Origin: Clytia hemisphaerica
Taxonomy: Eukaryota; Cnidaria; Hydrozoa; Leptothecata; Clytiidae
Assembly: GCA_902728285.1 (NCBI GenBank)
Contig: CACVBU010000236.1
Coordinates: forward strand, 750,194 to 814,193
DNA: 64,000 nucleotides
Reading direction: 5' to 3'
In this document: positions 47,201-54,409 of the stretch, piece after piece
How the letters are laid out: the number at the start of each line of letters is the position of its first letter
Position numbering within the stretch: position 1 is the stretch's first letter
Program-made: the position numbers and the translations under genes
Notes under the pieces: model-generated
What the model was told of the DNA's origin: nothing
What the model saw: only the letters and a program-made list of their open reading frames with translations
Databases searched by the model: none

Positions 47201-48758
47201 CTTTCAACAAGATGAAGCTGTTTCTTTAACAGAAAAATATTTTCGATCGACCGACCGAACGACCCACTTTTTAAAGTAGAAATGACGGGAACCAAACAAT
47301 TTTTTACCGATACACAGGACATTCCGGTGCAGTTTGTCAGGTGCGCAAATATGTGGATAAATCACTGGACAAAAGTTCCGGTGTACTTTGTTTCTGAGAG
47401 AAAAATGTACCAGACAATCCGGTGTAGTCCGGTGTGCACTTTTGAAAATTTAATGAAGAAAACACCAGACAAAAAATAATGCCGGAATGTACGGTGTAAT
47501 GGCAGGGTCGTCTGAAGACAAACACGTCCAAGTCCAAAAAAACAAGATTGCATCCAGTCTTTATCAAATTTAGACAGTAGCTGTACTTTTGTATGCTTTA
47601 TCAAATTCCAATAGCATTATAAAACCATCGACCCCCCTCTAGAGGCAAACAAGAAAAATATGTTTTTATTGCAAAAACTACTGTACTGTAATAAAAAGCA
47701 ACAATAAAAAGTATCAGAAAATTCAACATAAACAAAAACTTGAGCAAACGGCTTTAAACTTTCAAAAGATGTAGAAAAAGAATCCCCTTGATGAAAATCA
47801 TGTGTTTGATTTGCCGAGTTAGAAAAATAAATGACAGAACTTGAAGCTTGCAACAATTCACACTGGAAATACTTTGGAACAACGCTTTATCGCTTGAGCC
47901 GCCATCTTGAAACACCACATTATGATCTGTAACAACAACACACGCTAAAAGTACCCAAAAAGTTAACCCGATCGGAAGAAAGTTTAGAAATCAAAGTGAG
48001 ATCGGGAAATCGGTTTTAAATGTTCCAAAATTTTGATCCAGAGCTTCACCAGTGGGAAAAAAATCGCGGAACCGATTTGAAGGGTCACCGAGGCTGACCA
48101 ATAACATTATTTTGACCTTGTGAACGTAGAATGAACATTATTTGGACCTTATAAACGTAGAATGGACGTTATTTGGACCTTATGAATGTAGAATGAACGT
48201 TATTTGGACCTTGTGAACGTAAAACAAGCACAGTTACTTGTCATTTCTGCTAACAAACCTTTCTTAAACGACTTTATATTCTTCATACTTTTTAGGCAAG
48301 TGTCTACTGCTTAAGATTCTATTGTTGCTTTAAAAAGCCTTAGAGTTGCCTTAAAGTTGCCTTAAAAAATAGTGTTTTGTTTTATCCTCCATTCCTAGCG
48401 TAGGGATGATTCTAGGGATTGTGTTTGCAGAAGAAAACTAAGGTGCTGATCTGGTCTGAATCGCAGACCTCTAGAATATAAACTTATATAAAAACCTTTT
48501 GATTAGCGGATGAGCAGAATTCTAGACTGCTTACATCTTACAGCGAATTTGAACTCCTTGTACTGCACGTGCGGATTCTAGAGGTCTGAGATGTAAAAAA
48601 AAAGATAAATCCTTCCGAATCCTTCTCTTTATCTTTATCATCTTCTTTCAGTATCGTATCACCACCAAAAGATGTCTGTACCAAACGAAAATCACCATTT
48701 TGATGGCGACGCAGACCTTATGTTCCGCAACCCCACATTCAACTTAGAAGTCAAATGA
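23865..48758 (+). CDS. jag: Jagged/Serrate-like Notch ligand, complete, 27 coding exons
   Basis: Single-pass membrane ligand for Notch receptors on neighbouring cells. Exons: 23865-23915, 24615-24899, 25104-25291, 25932-26080, 31006-31066, 31810-31883, 32520-32591, 32850-32966, 33227-33337, 34642-34691, 35367-35583, 37030-37175, 37627-38035, 38191-38439, 38924-39091, 39750-39869, 40123-40266, 40694-40831, 41816-41932, 42662-42689, 42885-42970, 43225-43338, 44113-44232, 44480-44599, 44932-44982, 45251-45379, 48652-48758. Every junction is GT/AG, phases agree throughout, total 1206 aa, close to vertebrate Jagged length. Seen: signal peptide 1-17, MNNL about 18-174 (C44, C45, C49, C53), DSL 176-224 with six Cys, EGF repeats about 226-1115, helix about 1135-1157, tail 1158-1206. 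Family knowledge: MNNL, DSL and the first two EGFs bind Notch. Jagged rather than Delta is inferred from the many EGFs and exon plan; no clear VWC-type domain is visible. Extra tail exons in the last 3.3-kb intron cannot be excluded. Confidence 0.93.
24615..24899 (+). CDS. Notch ligand exon 2: MNNL domain, first part
   Basis: Residues 18-112, phase 0 at both ends. It holds the MNNL hallmark: a CCDG motif at 44-47, then C49 and C53 followed by DNWF, matching the Cys-rich start of Jagged/Delta N-termini. This C2-like domain can bind membranes and Notch in known ligands. Confidence 0.92.
25104..25291 (+). CDS. Notch ligand exon 3: MNNL domain, second part
   Basis: Residues 113-174 plus two bases of codon 175. 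It is rich in Asp and aromatic residues (a VWDDDGG segment), as expected for the C-terminal half of MNNL. CAG occurs twice in a row at the 3' splice site; the first was used because it keeps the frame and a Thr-Gly start. Confidence 0.88.
25535..25596 (-). repeat. tRNA-like SINE head, intron 3
   Basis: On the minus strand a box A-like GACCTAATGGTCTAAGG and box B-like GGTTCGAAATTC have tRNA spacing. Stems do not close. Confidence 0.45.
25627..25893 (+). mobile_element. tRNA-derived SINE in intron 3
   Basis: The head has box A (TAGTGTAGTGGTAGAGC) and box B (GGTTCAACCCCC) with correct spacing. A body of about 190 bp ends in a (CTTA)n tail. A tRNA-like head, unrelated body and simple tail are typical for a Pol III SINE. 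Confidence 0.7.
25932..26080 (+). CDS. Notch ligand exon 4: DSL domain
   Basis: Residues 175-224, phase 2 in and phase 1 out. This is a full DSL domain with Cys at 178, 187, 191, 204, 213 and 222, GHYTC before the fourth Cys, and a GWAGPNC ending. DSL is diagnostic for Notch ligands and makes the main receptor contact. Confidence 0.95.
27465..27735 (-). mobile_element. tRNA-derived SINE in intron 4
   Basis: Read on the minus strand: box A TGGGATAGTGGTCATTAACC and box B GGTTTCGATTCC, then a body running left. The D-arm block TAGTGGTCATTAACCTTGA nearly matches 46932-47005. Confidence 0.55.
27745..28045. repeat. AATCGAT-rich palindromic block
   Basis: More than ten ATCGAT/AATTGAT units in both orientations over 300 bp, with an approximately palindromic plan. 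Non-coding. Confidence 0.6.
28046..28206. mobile_element. Short inverted-repeat element
   Basis: Ends TTGGTCTAATGTGTCG and GGGTGTCATTATTAGACCAA are inverted with mismatches. Immediately follows the AATCGAT block. Confidence 0.45.
28500..28690. mobile_element. TCGAACGGAATCG MITE, copy 1
   Basis: Starts CCAGACGATCTCAATCGAAC like the copy at 28788-28935. The right end is different or lost. Dense ATTCGATTGCG units. Confidence 0.6.
28788..28935. mobile_element. TCGAACGGAATCG MITE, copy 2
   Basis: A 148-bp element with near-perfect 33-bp inverted ends starting CCAGACGATCTCAATCGAAC. The whole can fold as a hairpin. Confidence 0.78.
29654..30913. mobile_element. TGGACCTACC element, copy 2 (intron 4)
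   Basis: Ends TGGACCTACC and GGTAGGTCCA. It holds a long (TTCG)n array near the left end, then repeated blocks ending in TTTTCCGGCCG and ATGCCGGAAAT about 210 bp apart. Confidence 0.78.
29697..29853. repeat. (TTCG)n array, about 39 units
   Basis: Uninterrupted TTCG/CGTT tetranucleotide of about 157 bp. Read as codons it gives Thr-Asn-Glu-Arg on the minus strand, which is an artefact. Confidence 0.97.
31006..31066 (+). CDS. Notch ligand exon 5: EGF1, first half
   Basis: Residues 225-244 plus two bases. It starts with AVCHTNC, as the first atypical EGF after DSL does in Jagged proteins. The donor GTGAGT follows GA. The intron before it (4.9 kb) is the longest of the gene. Confidence 0.88.
31115..31357. 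mobile_element. MITE with GGCCGGTCTCCACTTGCG ends (intron 5)
   Basis: About 40-bp inverted ends that include GCGCGCGC blocks, 243 bp overall. Ends 450 bp before exon 6. Confidence 0.8.
31810..31883 (+). CDS. Notch ligand exon 6: EGF1 end and EGF2 start
   Basis: Residues 245-269. Without this exon the frame breaks between exons 5 and 7. With it the reading matches the Jagged pattern C-x2-GW, C-x2-C, GC across EGF1-EGF2, the DOS region. Acceptor ACACAG, donor GTAAGA. Confidence 0.86.
32292..32459. mobile_element. Pogo/Tigger-like MITE (intron 6)
   Basis: TA-flanked; starts CAGTAGACTCGCTTATTTGA and ends AGACTCTACTG, with ATTCGAA motifs. CAGT ends with TA duplication are typical of pogo-type elements. 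Confidence 0.72.
32520..32591 (+). CDS. Notch ligand exon 7: EGF2 end
   Basis: Residues 270-293, phase 1 to phase 1. NGFC, then CHC and W-x-G-x2-CDK, as at the end of EGF2 in Jagged. Confidence 0.9.
32850..32966 (+). CDS. Notch ligand exon 8: EGF3
   Basis: Residues 294-332, one complete EGF repeat of six Cys in a symmetric 1-1 exon. Confidence 0.93.
33227..33337 (+). CDS. Notch ligand exon 9: EGF4
   Basis: Residues 333-369, one complete EGF repeat opening with EIDLC. Symmetric 1-1 exon. Confidence 0.93.
33382..33482. repeat. Near-perfect 100-bp palindrome (intron 9)
   Basis: TCCAATAT...AAATATTGGG...GAGAAAAGATATTGGACGAGG pairs with the inverse around a GGCTTCGCC centre. Likely a very short MITE or hairpin repeat. 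Confidence 0.75.
34009..34225. mobile_element. TA-flanked MITE, CCGTCAACT ends (intron 9)
   Basis: Inverted ends CCGTCAACTGCTCTAACTTG, flanked by TA. A related half-element is at 3283-3400. Confidence 0.75.
34437..34614. mobile_element. Pogo/Tigger-like MITE, degenerate (intron 9)
   Basis: ACTCTCGCTTATTCGAAC at the left and TTCGAATTAGAGAGAGTCAA at the right are inverted. It ends 28 bp before exon 10. Confidence 0.62.
34642..34691 (+). CDS. Notch ligand exon 10: EGF5, first half
   Basis: Residues 370-386 (NIDDC ... GARCE), a calcium-binding type EGF start, split in phase 0 after its third Cys. The rest is in exon 11. Confidence 0.9.
35367..35583 (+). CDS. Notch ligand exon 11: EGF5 end, EGF6, EGF7 start
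   Basis: Residues 387-458. It opens with DGIASYKC, the usual second half of a calcium-binding EGF, then a whole repeat (NIDDC), then NINDC up to QNG. Confidence 0.93.
35608..36718. mobile_element. TGGACCTACC element, copy 3 (intron 11)
   Basis: Same ends and block order as the copy at 29654-30913, with a much shorter TTCG tract (about 35660-35680). It starts 25 bp after the exon 11 donor. Confidence 0.78.
36964..37041 (+). repeat. 39-bp tandem duplication over the exon 12 acceptor
   Basis: ATAAAAATGGTCTAATTTTC... occurs at 36964 and again at 37003. Both copies contain the CATTAAAG acceptor and the first exon bases. Confidence 0.93.
37030..37175 (+). CDS. Notch ligand exon 12: EGF7 end, EGF8 start
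   Basis: Residues 459-507. The splice acceptor and first exon bases lie in a 39-bp tandem duplication (36964-37041), so an upstream acceptor giving a start at 36991 is equally shaped. It would add 13 in-frame codons without a stop. The downstream site was chosen because it gives normal EGF spacing. Confidence 0.88.
37627..38035 (+). CDS. Notch ligand exon 13: EGF8 end to EGF11
   Basis: Residues 508-643, the largest exon. It holds the end of EGF8, whole EGF9 and EGF10, and most of EGF11. EGF11 has an enlarged first loop with two extra Cys (CIVEC ... PCFEPRC). Repeats carry D-I-D/N-E-C calcium-binding starts. Confidence 0.95.
38191..38439 (+). CDS. Notch ligand exon 14: EGF11 end, EGF12 and EGF13
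   Basis: Residues 644-726, phase 1 to 1. EGF12 (VRIDYC) and EGF13 (NIDEC). The GTGAGT donor sits at the edge of a 28-bp tandem duplication. Confidence 0.94.
38441..38496 (+). repeat. 28-bp tandem duplication at the exon 14 donor
   Basis: TGAGTATTCTTTCTCAAAGT... at 38441 and 38469. Only the first follows the full GTGAGT donor context. Confidence 0.88.
38924..39091 (+). CDS. Notch ligand exon 15: EGF14 with insertion
   Basis: Residues 727-782. One EGF whose first loop, between the first and second Cys, is lengthened by about 17 residues (a [14 protein letters not shown] stretch). The remainder is standard. Confidence 0.92.
39750..39869 (+). CDS. Notch ligand exon 16: EGF15
   Basis: Residues 783-822, one complete EGF (DTDEC ... 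GYDGKDC), symmetric 1-1 exon after a CTTCTTCTTTAG acceptor. Confidence 0.94.
40123..40266 (+). CDS. Notch ligand exon 17: EGF16, unusual Cys
   Basis: Residues 823-870. An EGF with a long first loop and two Cys-Cys pairs (TCCDG and DCCS), giving eight Cys instead of six. Confidence 0.92.
40694..40831 (+). CDS. Notch ligand exon 18: EGF17
   Basis: Residues 871-916. One EGF lacking the calcium-binding start (LSWC) and with a long second half (a Thr/Gln-rich insert before GFTC). Confidence 0.92.
41366..41631 (+). repeat. 33-bp minisatellite, eight copies (intron 18)
   Basis: Unit CTTCCACCAGTTGAATGG... in eight near-identical copies. The unit is a multiple of three without stops in several frames, so it produces long false open frames on both strands. 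Confidence 0.93.
41816..41932 (+). CDS. Notch ligand exon 19: EGF18
   Basis: Residues 917-955, one complete calcium-binding type EGF (DINEC ... GRNC). Symmetric 1-1 exon. Confidence 0.94.
41962..42194. mobile_element. MITE with GGGCTATTCCAGAAA ends (intron 19)
   Basis: Inverted 15-bp ends. Internal CCTGGATTTTTT units. Begins 30 bp after the exon 19 donor. Confidence 0.7.
42662..42689 (+). CDS. Notch ligand exon 20: 28-nt microexon, EGF19 start
   Basis: Residues 956-964 (EIDDC ...). Only 28 nt, ending in TG so that the second Cys codon of EGF19 is split over the intron. Acceptor TTTTACAG, donor GTAAGT. Confidence 0.88.
42885..42970 (+). CDS. Notch ligand exon 21: EGF19 end
   Basis: Residues 965-993. 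It completes EGF19 (QNGKQC ... CNCSGPGF). Phase 2 in, phase 1 out, matching exon 20 exactly. Confidence 0.92.
43225..43338 (+). CDS. Notch ligand exon 22: EGF20
   Basis: Residues 994-1031, one complete calcium-binding type EGF (DVNEC ... GINC). Symmetric 1-1 exon. Confidence 0.94.
44113..44232 (+). CDS. Notch ligand exon 23: EGF21
   Basis: Residues 1032-1071, one EGF (VDDC ... GKHC). A (TTCG)n array lies 35 bp after its donor. Confidence 0.92.
44266..44352. repeat. (TTCG)n array (intron 23)
   Basis: About 20 TTCG units, followed by GTCTGTTACCAGTTTCT, the same sequence that follows the array in the TGGACCTACC elements. Looks like a fragment of one. Confidence 0.9.
44480..44599 (+). CDS. Notch ligand exon 24: degenerate last EGF
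   Basis: Residues 1072-1111. A Cys-containing segment (ECGC ... CKCDPGFRG) resembling an EGF that lost its regular first half; its last Cys comes from exon 25. Confidence 0.88.
44932..44982 (+). CDS. Notch ligand exon 25: juxtamembrane linker
   Basis: Residues 1112-1128 ([12 protein letters not shown]...), an acidic Thr/Ser stretch between the last EGF and the helix. In known ligands this is where ADAM proteases cut. Confidence 0.85.
45251..45379 (+). CDS. Notch ligand exon 26: transmembrane helix
   Basis: Residues 1129-1171. A strongly hydrophobic stretch of about 23 residues (1135-1157) followed by the stop-transfer cluster WKRR. Acceptor is a long T tract ending TAG. Confidence 0.93.
45510..45568. 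repeat. 18-bp tandem repeat (intron 26)
   Basis: GGGTTAGAGGGTCAAAGG repeated about three times, G-rich on the plus strand. Confidence 0.75.
45840..46700. repeat. Direct repeat pair in the last intron
   Basis: About 45890-45990 and 46580-46690 are related (AACTCTCTGCAGCT..., ATTGTAACTG.T.GCCATTAA). A third shorter match is near 46770. Confidence 0.55.
46932..47005 (-). repeat. tRNA-like sequence with perfect acceptor stem
   Basis: On the minus strand 74 nt begin GCTGCCG and end CGGCAGC, a perfect 7-bp acceptor stem. It has a box A-like GTGGTACAGTGGTCATC and box B-like AGGTTCTATTCTT. The anticodon arm does not pair normally, so a tRNA-derived SINE head is likelier than a working tRNA. Confidence 0.5.
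47290..47510. repeat. Relative of the CCGG-rich hAT-like MITE
   Basis: Scattered ACATTCCGGTG, GTCCGGTG and AATCCGGTG units and a GGCAGGGTCGTCTG end recall 1812-2155. Target duplication not found. Confidence 0.45.
48103..48226. repeat. 31-bp tandem repeat, four copies (intron 26)
   Basis: Unit AACGTTATTTGGACCTTATG... at 48103, 48134, 48165 and 48196. Shares ACGTT-type words with 57042-57129. Confidence 0.85.
48652..48758 (+). CDS. Notch ligand exon 27: cytoplasmic tail and stop
   Basis: Residues 1172-1206 and TGA. It contains FRNPTF (NPTF at 1198-1201), an NPxF/Y-type adaptor motif, and ends LEVK with no obvious PDZ ligand. A long intron precedes it, so further tail exons could be spliced in. 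Confidence 0.85.
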
Positions 48759-48775
48759 AATTTATTCAACATCCA

Positions 48776-48781
48776 AATAAA
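48776..48781 (+). promoter_or_regulatory. Candidate polyadenylation signal of the Notch ligand
   Basis: AATAAA 18 bases after the stop codon. A second AATAAA lies at 49374-49379, beyond a MITE. If the first is used the 3' UTR is very short. Confidence 0.4.
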
Positions 48782-48919
48782 CGTAGTCGGAGTAGCTGGC
48801 ACTTAACACCAATACAACGTCCAACTTACATTTACATCACGTTAGATGAACGTCGAAACAATACCGTGTGTCACCATCGATGCGTGGCTTCAAGAATATT
48901 TCTTTGTTTTTGTTACTTA

Positions 48920-49098
48920 CAGTGGAGTTTCCATAACTCGAACATGGGACAAGGAATTTGAGATTTGTTCGAGTTATGGAAATACTATAGGGACTTTTTT
49001 TGTCTATTACCTGAAGGGATTAGGAAGCCTGTCCCAGTTAATTCGAGTTGTAGGAGTAATCGAGTTACAGAGACTGTGGAGTTATTGAGATTCTACTG
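48920..49098. mobile_element. Pogo/Tigger-like MITE downstream of the ligand gene
   Basis: TA-flanked, with ends CAGTGGAGTTTCCATAACTC and GAGATTCTACTG. Inner hairpin CCATAACTCGAAC / GTTCGAGTTATGG. Confidence 0.72.
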
Positions 49099-49780
49099 TA
49101 AAAAACTCGGACTTAAACTTTGAGAAGTTAAATCTAAGCTTTCCCTCTTCCCCCATCTACAATAACGAGTTCATGTATCTTGGTATATTCTGCGATGGAC
49201 TCTGTTAGTTTTTCAACTGGCTAGATCCTGACTGACTGAGGATGACGGTAAATTGTAGGTCTTTTGCGCCTTATGTAAAGGCATGGGGATAAAACTGCCG
49301 GTTTTCCAAATCGGTTCAAACCACTCATCTGTCTTCATAAGTGTAGATACAGTTACGACTCGTTAATGTTTGTAATAAACGTAACAAAAAGGTCATGCAT
49401 TTCAATATTTGTTGGTTTTAGCTATCAGTGGCCCCTGAACACGACATTGTAAGATTTATAGCTAAAATTGAGCCTCGTTTTCTCATGAAATCGAGTTTCT
49501 GAATGAAATCGTAGCCTAGATGATTTGACGAAGATCTTTAATGGTTCGTTGATCGAACTAATAATGATCTGAACGCTCTAAATTTCTTTATTTTTGATTA
49601 GTCATCTTTTTATGCATATTTTTATCGTGACACTGTATATAATATTTTTACGTCATTCTTTATGCATTTCTTTTCATGCAATAGATTTTGATTAACTTAC
49701 ATGTTGTGCTTGATTTTTACTCATAAAGTCACGAATTAACGGTTGGTTTTTACCCAAGTACTTGTACCGTTATATAAGGA

Positions 49781-49851
49781 GTGATGGCCAAGTGGTCAAA
49801 GGTGTCAGCGTTTCAAACCAAGGATTCACGGTCCGAATCCCCGCTCCACGG
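49781..49851 (+). repeat. tRNA-like SINE head
   Basis: Begins GGAGTGATGGCCAAGTGGTC (box A type) and has GGTCCGAATCCCCGCTCC at the 3' side, so the acceptor stem pairs in six of seven positions. T stem is defective and ACGGTCCGAATCCC is repeated just after. Confidence 0.45.
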
Positions 49852-50739
49852 TCCGAATCCCTGACCTTCCAATGTTCTGTGGACCCCGTGAAAACAAATG
49901 GAAAGACTGCCTAAAAGTCCTAGATTACTGAGCTATCCCACGTTAAATATCGACTCTATCTATTGACCCCCTCGTTGGATCAGAAGTTTGATGAAGATAA
50001 TACTATGAATGGAGTAAGGTGCGTCGCCTACATTTCCAGTCCTCTTTGGACGGGGTTTACGATGTTTCCAGCGATTGAATTAAGCTGGAAAAGCAGGTTC
50101 TCGACAATTTCGCACGGAAAATTAATTATGCATGCGCATCAATAAGTGATAATAATGATTCGTATGTCTTTAAATACAATTCTACATCATCCTCGCTATT
50201 GCATCCACTCAAAATCATTTTAACATACTTTAACAAACTTCTCCGAAATTTCCAGATTTTCTTACTGTATTTAATCATAAGCCCCTGTATACTCCGGTCA
50301 ACCTTTCTTTACTTTTATGACATTGGAACAATCGGACGAGCGCTTCTTCCTGGACTTCAAACAGATGATCAATCAATGGCTCAGACGATCAACCACCAAG
50401 GAATACAACAGAATATCCTAAAAGACGATCGATTACCAAAACAAACGTTGGTCATTGGAGATTGACGATCTTATCAACATTCACCACCGACAAATAGATT
50501 GATAATATTTTGAAGCTATGAAGCTCATACCTCGTAAAAATCCATTATAATACTTATAATTTAAATTTATGATCTCTTACATTTGACGGTTAAAGACTTG
50601 CAGATGGAATAATTTCGTTAGTAAAAAATTTGTACATAAAAAGACCTTTAACCTCCGAAGCTCGGGGTGACGGATGCCACGGAGAAACACAGAGGTTGAA
50701 ATATAGCAAAATATTTATATAAAATATTTTTGAAAATAC

Positions 50740-50990
50740 CAGGGTGTCCCTAATTAAAGTATCGAGTTTGACATGCGATTGAGTAGAAAGTTTGTGTGTG
50801 TTATCGCTAAAATATAAGAACGTTCTCTCCATCACACAGGCTTATTACAAAAGGTAGTTACAACGTATAAATTAATTGTAATGACAAAGAAAAAAGAGGG
50901 AGAGCATAAAATACAATTTTGTGAACACGCACATAAAACTTTCTACTCAATCGCATGTTCAAACTCGATACTTTAATTAGGGACACCCTG
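50740..50990. mobile_element. CAGGGTGTCCC MITE, copy 1
   Basis: Ends CAGGGTGTCCCTAATTAAAG and the inverse, with TA at the borders. Inverted relative to the copy at 51158-51408. Confidence 0.82.
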
Positions 50991-51157
50991 TAAAGGTAAA
51001 ATATTGAGAAGATAATCAAGCTGAAGTTTTGATTACATTGAAATTCTTTTGATTCTAAGTAACATAAGTATTGTAATCAAAATAACATCTTTCTAAAAGG
51101 TGATGCATTGACAGATTTAATTTGTGTTTTGTTTGTTTCTATGAAGTTATTCTTATA

Positions 51158-51408
51158 CAGGGTGTCCCTATTTAAAGTATCGAGTCGAAACACAACTATG
51201 AGTAGAAAGTTTTATGTGTGTATTCACAAAATTGTATTTTAAGCTCTCCCTCTTTTTTCTTTGTCATAACGATTAATTTATACGTTGTAACTACCTTTTG
51301 TAATAAGCCTGTGTGATGGAGAACGTTCTTGTATTTTAGCGATAACACACACAAACTTTTCTACTCAATCGCATGTTCAAACTCGATACTTTAATTAGGG
51401 ACACCCTG
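51158..51408. mobile_element. CAGGGTGTCCC MITE, copy 2
   Basis: Same 251-bp size as copy 1 and nearly identical after reverse-complementing. TA-flanked. The pair could form a large cruciform with 167 bp between. Confidence 0.82.
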
Positions 51409-52507
51409 TACTGTAGCTGGAACAGTATTCTACTTGTTTAAGCAGTCCATTTTTTCTTGTACTAAAATTTTAATGCTTACAATTTAAGATGAGATTAATT
51501 GGTGTTTAAAAAATGTTATATATGCACACAAATCCAAATCTATTATTATAGCTTGCATATTTTTTGAGATCAATTAAAAAAACAATCAGGAGCTTGCATC
51601 AGTTGTCATGGTAGCATGAAACCTCATAAAATGTAAAATGAATGCTATTTAGGATAGTTAGGTTATGATACTTTTTCCTCTTGATGATAGATGTCTACTT
51701 CAGTAGAGAAAATCTATATTGAAGTATTGGGCAGTATAAAAAATTATTTTTTGGACGAGGAAGATTTTTTTTAAATAACTCCTTGTTTCTACTTGTTTTT
51801 TTACAAATGTTTTTATGTTCCATTTTAATGTTGGGCATGGCTTTCTTGTTTATTTAGCTGTGAAAAATTACGATGTACTTACTTATGATTTTATGGACTT
51901 GTCCACTATCAAGGTAATGGAGTTTTGCTTCATCAGAAAACCACCAAAAATTGCTAACAGGGGAAGAAACAGCGGGGGAGGGAGAGGGCGTTTATTAGAG
52001 GGGTTTTTGTAATTTATTCTATACGATTCTTCTGAAGGAAATCCATTTTTTTGATCAAATGTCATTTTTCGAGTACTTCTCTTTTCTATCTTGTCTCTCT
52101 CTTTATATTCTTTTTTATCAAGTGGTAGAGAAGTAGAGATAATACGATTGAGAGGGTGGTATTATGATATGATAAAATCGCGTTCATATTTTTTCCTCTT
52201 ATACTTTTTATAGGGCATAATGTTTCTTTCTTTGTAAAATCTCCTTTTTGCTGCGAGTTTCAATCTTTAAAAGTATAAACGAGTGTCTTGATGGAACCCT
52301 GTCATGATTATCTGGCTAACCAGAGTGTAAACTTTTTTTAAAGAATGATACAAGTTTCATTATGGTAAAATAAATACAGTATCGAAAGCGAAACCATTTC
52401 GCAACCAGTGTATTTAAAAAACAATAAAATGTGGTTCTTCTAGACGTTTCCATAGGTCTCAAGTTCGAGCCTTAGATCCAATGAATAACTAAAACTAACT
52501 TTAAGCT

Positions 52508-52679
52508 CTTTGGAAAGGGACAAGCTGGAGTTTTTACAAGCTCTTATTTGATTTGGTTGGTCGTTAAGATGTAATAAAAGAATCTTATTACCTTTTCTAA
52601 AGAACGCGTCATCTCTATCACTTTAAATGACCAATTAGTGATGTATCTTGTAAAAACTCCAGCTCATCCCTTTGGAAGA
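52508..52679. mobile_element. 172-bp palindromic element
   Basis: 33-bp inverted ends CTTTGGAAAGGGACAAGCTG with one or two mismatches. Confidence 0.7.
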
Positions 52680-53310
52680 CCTTTCAAGTGAAAAAATAAG
52701 TATATCAAATATTATTTCAGTTCGAAAATCTCTGAATAATAAGAAATTTATCGAGTTTTTATAATATACTGATTCTTATAAGAGCAAGTATTATTATATT
52801 GTGTGTAAAACGAAATCCGATCACGAATTGATTTTCTGATGAAATGTCTCTACTTTTTGGAACGCGAGGTAGATAATATTAAAATTTAACACTTGGTTGC
52901 ATGATTATATTTGATCCTTGAGGGTAGAAACGGCACTATACTTTTACTACTCAATACATTGCAAAAGTCTAGCACTGGCAGTCAATGAAGAATGAAATCA
53001 CATTATTTGATTATGTGAGTCAAAATGGCATCTTACAATGCATTTCCCTTGCATCATTTACACTGGTTTCCTCTTTATTCTTTACGCACTGTTTCTTATA
53101 CCGTTATCATGTTTTTTCTGATGCTCTCTTGTGTGTTTTGTTGTGTCATGTAAAAAGCTCATATTTTGAAACTCTGGTTTTGAATTGACAGGAGTTTGTT
53201 TTGGTTGTCAAAATATCATCTTTTTTGTAATCTACCTGTGTTCCTTGAAAAGTATAATATTTTGGTTTTGATGCTTTTCATATCGTTTTTATGATGTTTG
53301 AGAACTGCAG

Positions 53311-53842
53311 AAGCAGCCGGCGGAGAGATTTTTTAGAAATATGTGTTCTTATCTTCTAGGAGGCCAAATGTTATGACCTTTCAATTTTTTATACAAACGA
53401 TGTGTTCTTATTTCTAGGAAATCTTTACTGCATTATTTGTCTCCCTAAACTTATCACTACTTTATGGTAAGATGTGTTCTAATTCAAAAATCTAGGAAAT
53501 ACAGTTTGCCAAGATAAATTTGTAAGTAAGATATTTGTTTTTTTCCACGAAAGATGTGTTCTGAAAATTTCTAGGGTTACTAGGCAACAAGATTACATCA
53601 ATTTTCTCTTGATTATACCCCTGTCTCTTTAAAAGATGTGTTCTGAAGCTTTCTAGGGTTACCTAGAAACAAGAACACGTTTAGATCACAGTTAGATGAC
53701 TTTGATTACACCCCTGTCTCGTCAGAACACATCATATTTCTAGCTGATTAATTTTGAAGATCTGATCAGAACAGATCAAAATTTCTAGCTGAAACTTGCT
53801 TTCAGAACACATCGAAAAAAAAGGTCGCCTCGCCGGCTGCTT
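53311..53842. mobile_element. AAGCAGCCGGCG element
   Basis: Inverted ends AAGCAGCCGGCG and CGCCGGCTGCTTTT. The inside repeats GATGTGTTCTGAA and TCTAGGGTTACTAGG units, related to 9290-9990. Confidence 0.6.
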
Positions 53843-54409
53843 TTGGAACTGGACTTAAATTGTTAATTGTTAAAAGTTAAATTGATATAACCAATAATAA
53901 TGAAGTCAAGAATTTTTATTGTTTTTGAATAGCGTTTTTAAATGATTTACGTCATGTTCAAAATGGCCATTATATCTCCCTGTTCAAGTCGACGCTCTAA
54001 CTGAAAGCTGACAGGATGAAATATTTTACCTCCTTCCCTCCCTGCAGTTATGGTTGTAGGCGATCCTCACTTATTTATACTAATATTGTAGTTATCGGGA
54101 CAAATTTTCCCCAAAACTTCTTATTCGAGGATTAGCCATAAATTCATGCCAAACTTATATCTAACGACTCACACTTACTTCGAAGCCGTCTGACTACTTG
54201 ATTGGTTTCTACCCCTAGTTTAGGTCATAGGCAAATGAAAAGTTAAATGATTCATATTTGAAATGTGCGGTGGGTTGGATAGAACCTTAATACCGATCAT
54301 ATGCTCTATTTTTTAACAAAAAATAAATTTTGAAGCTCAACTACTATCTTTTATTGTCACTTTGAGCGTTTATTTTATGCCCTATTTTACTTTTTCAAAA
54401 TATTAGAAC

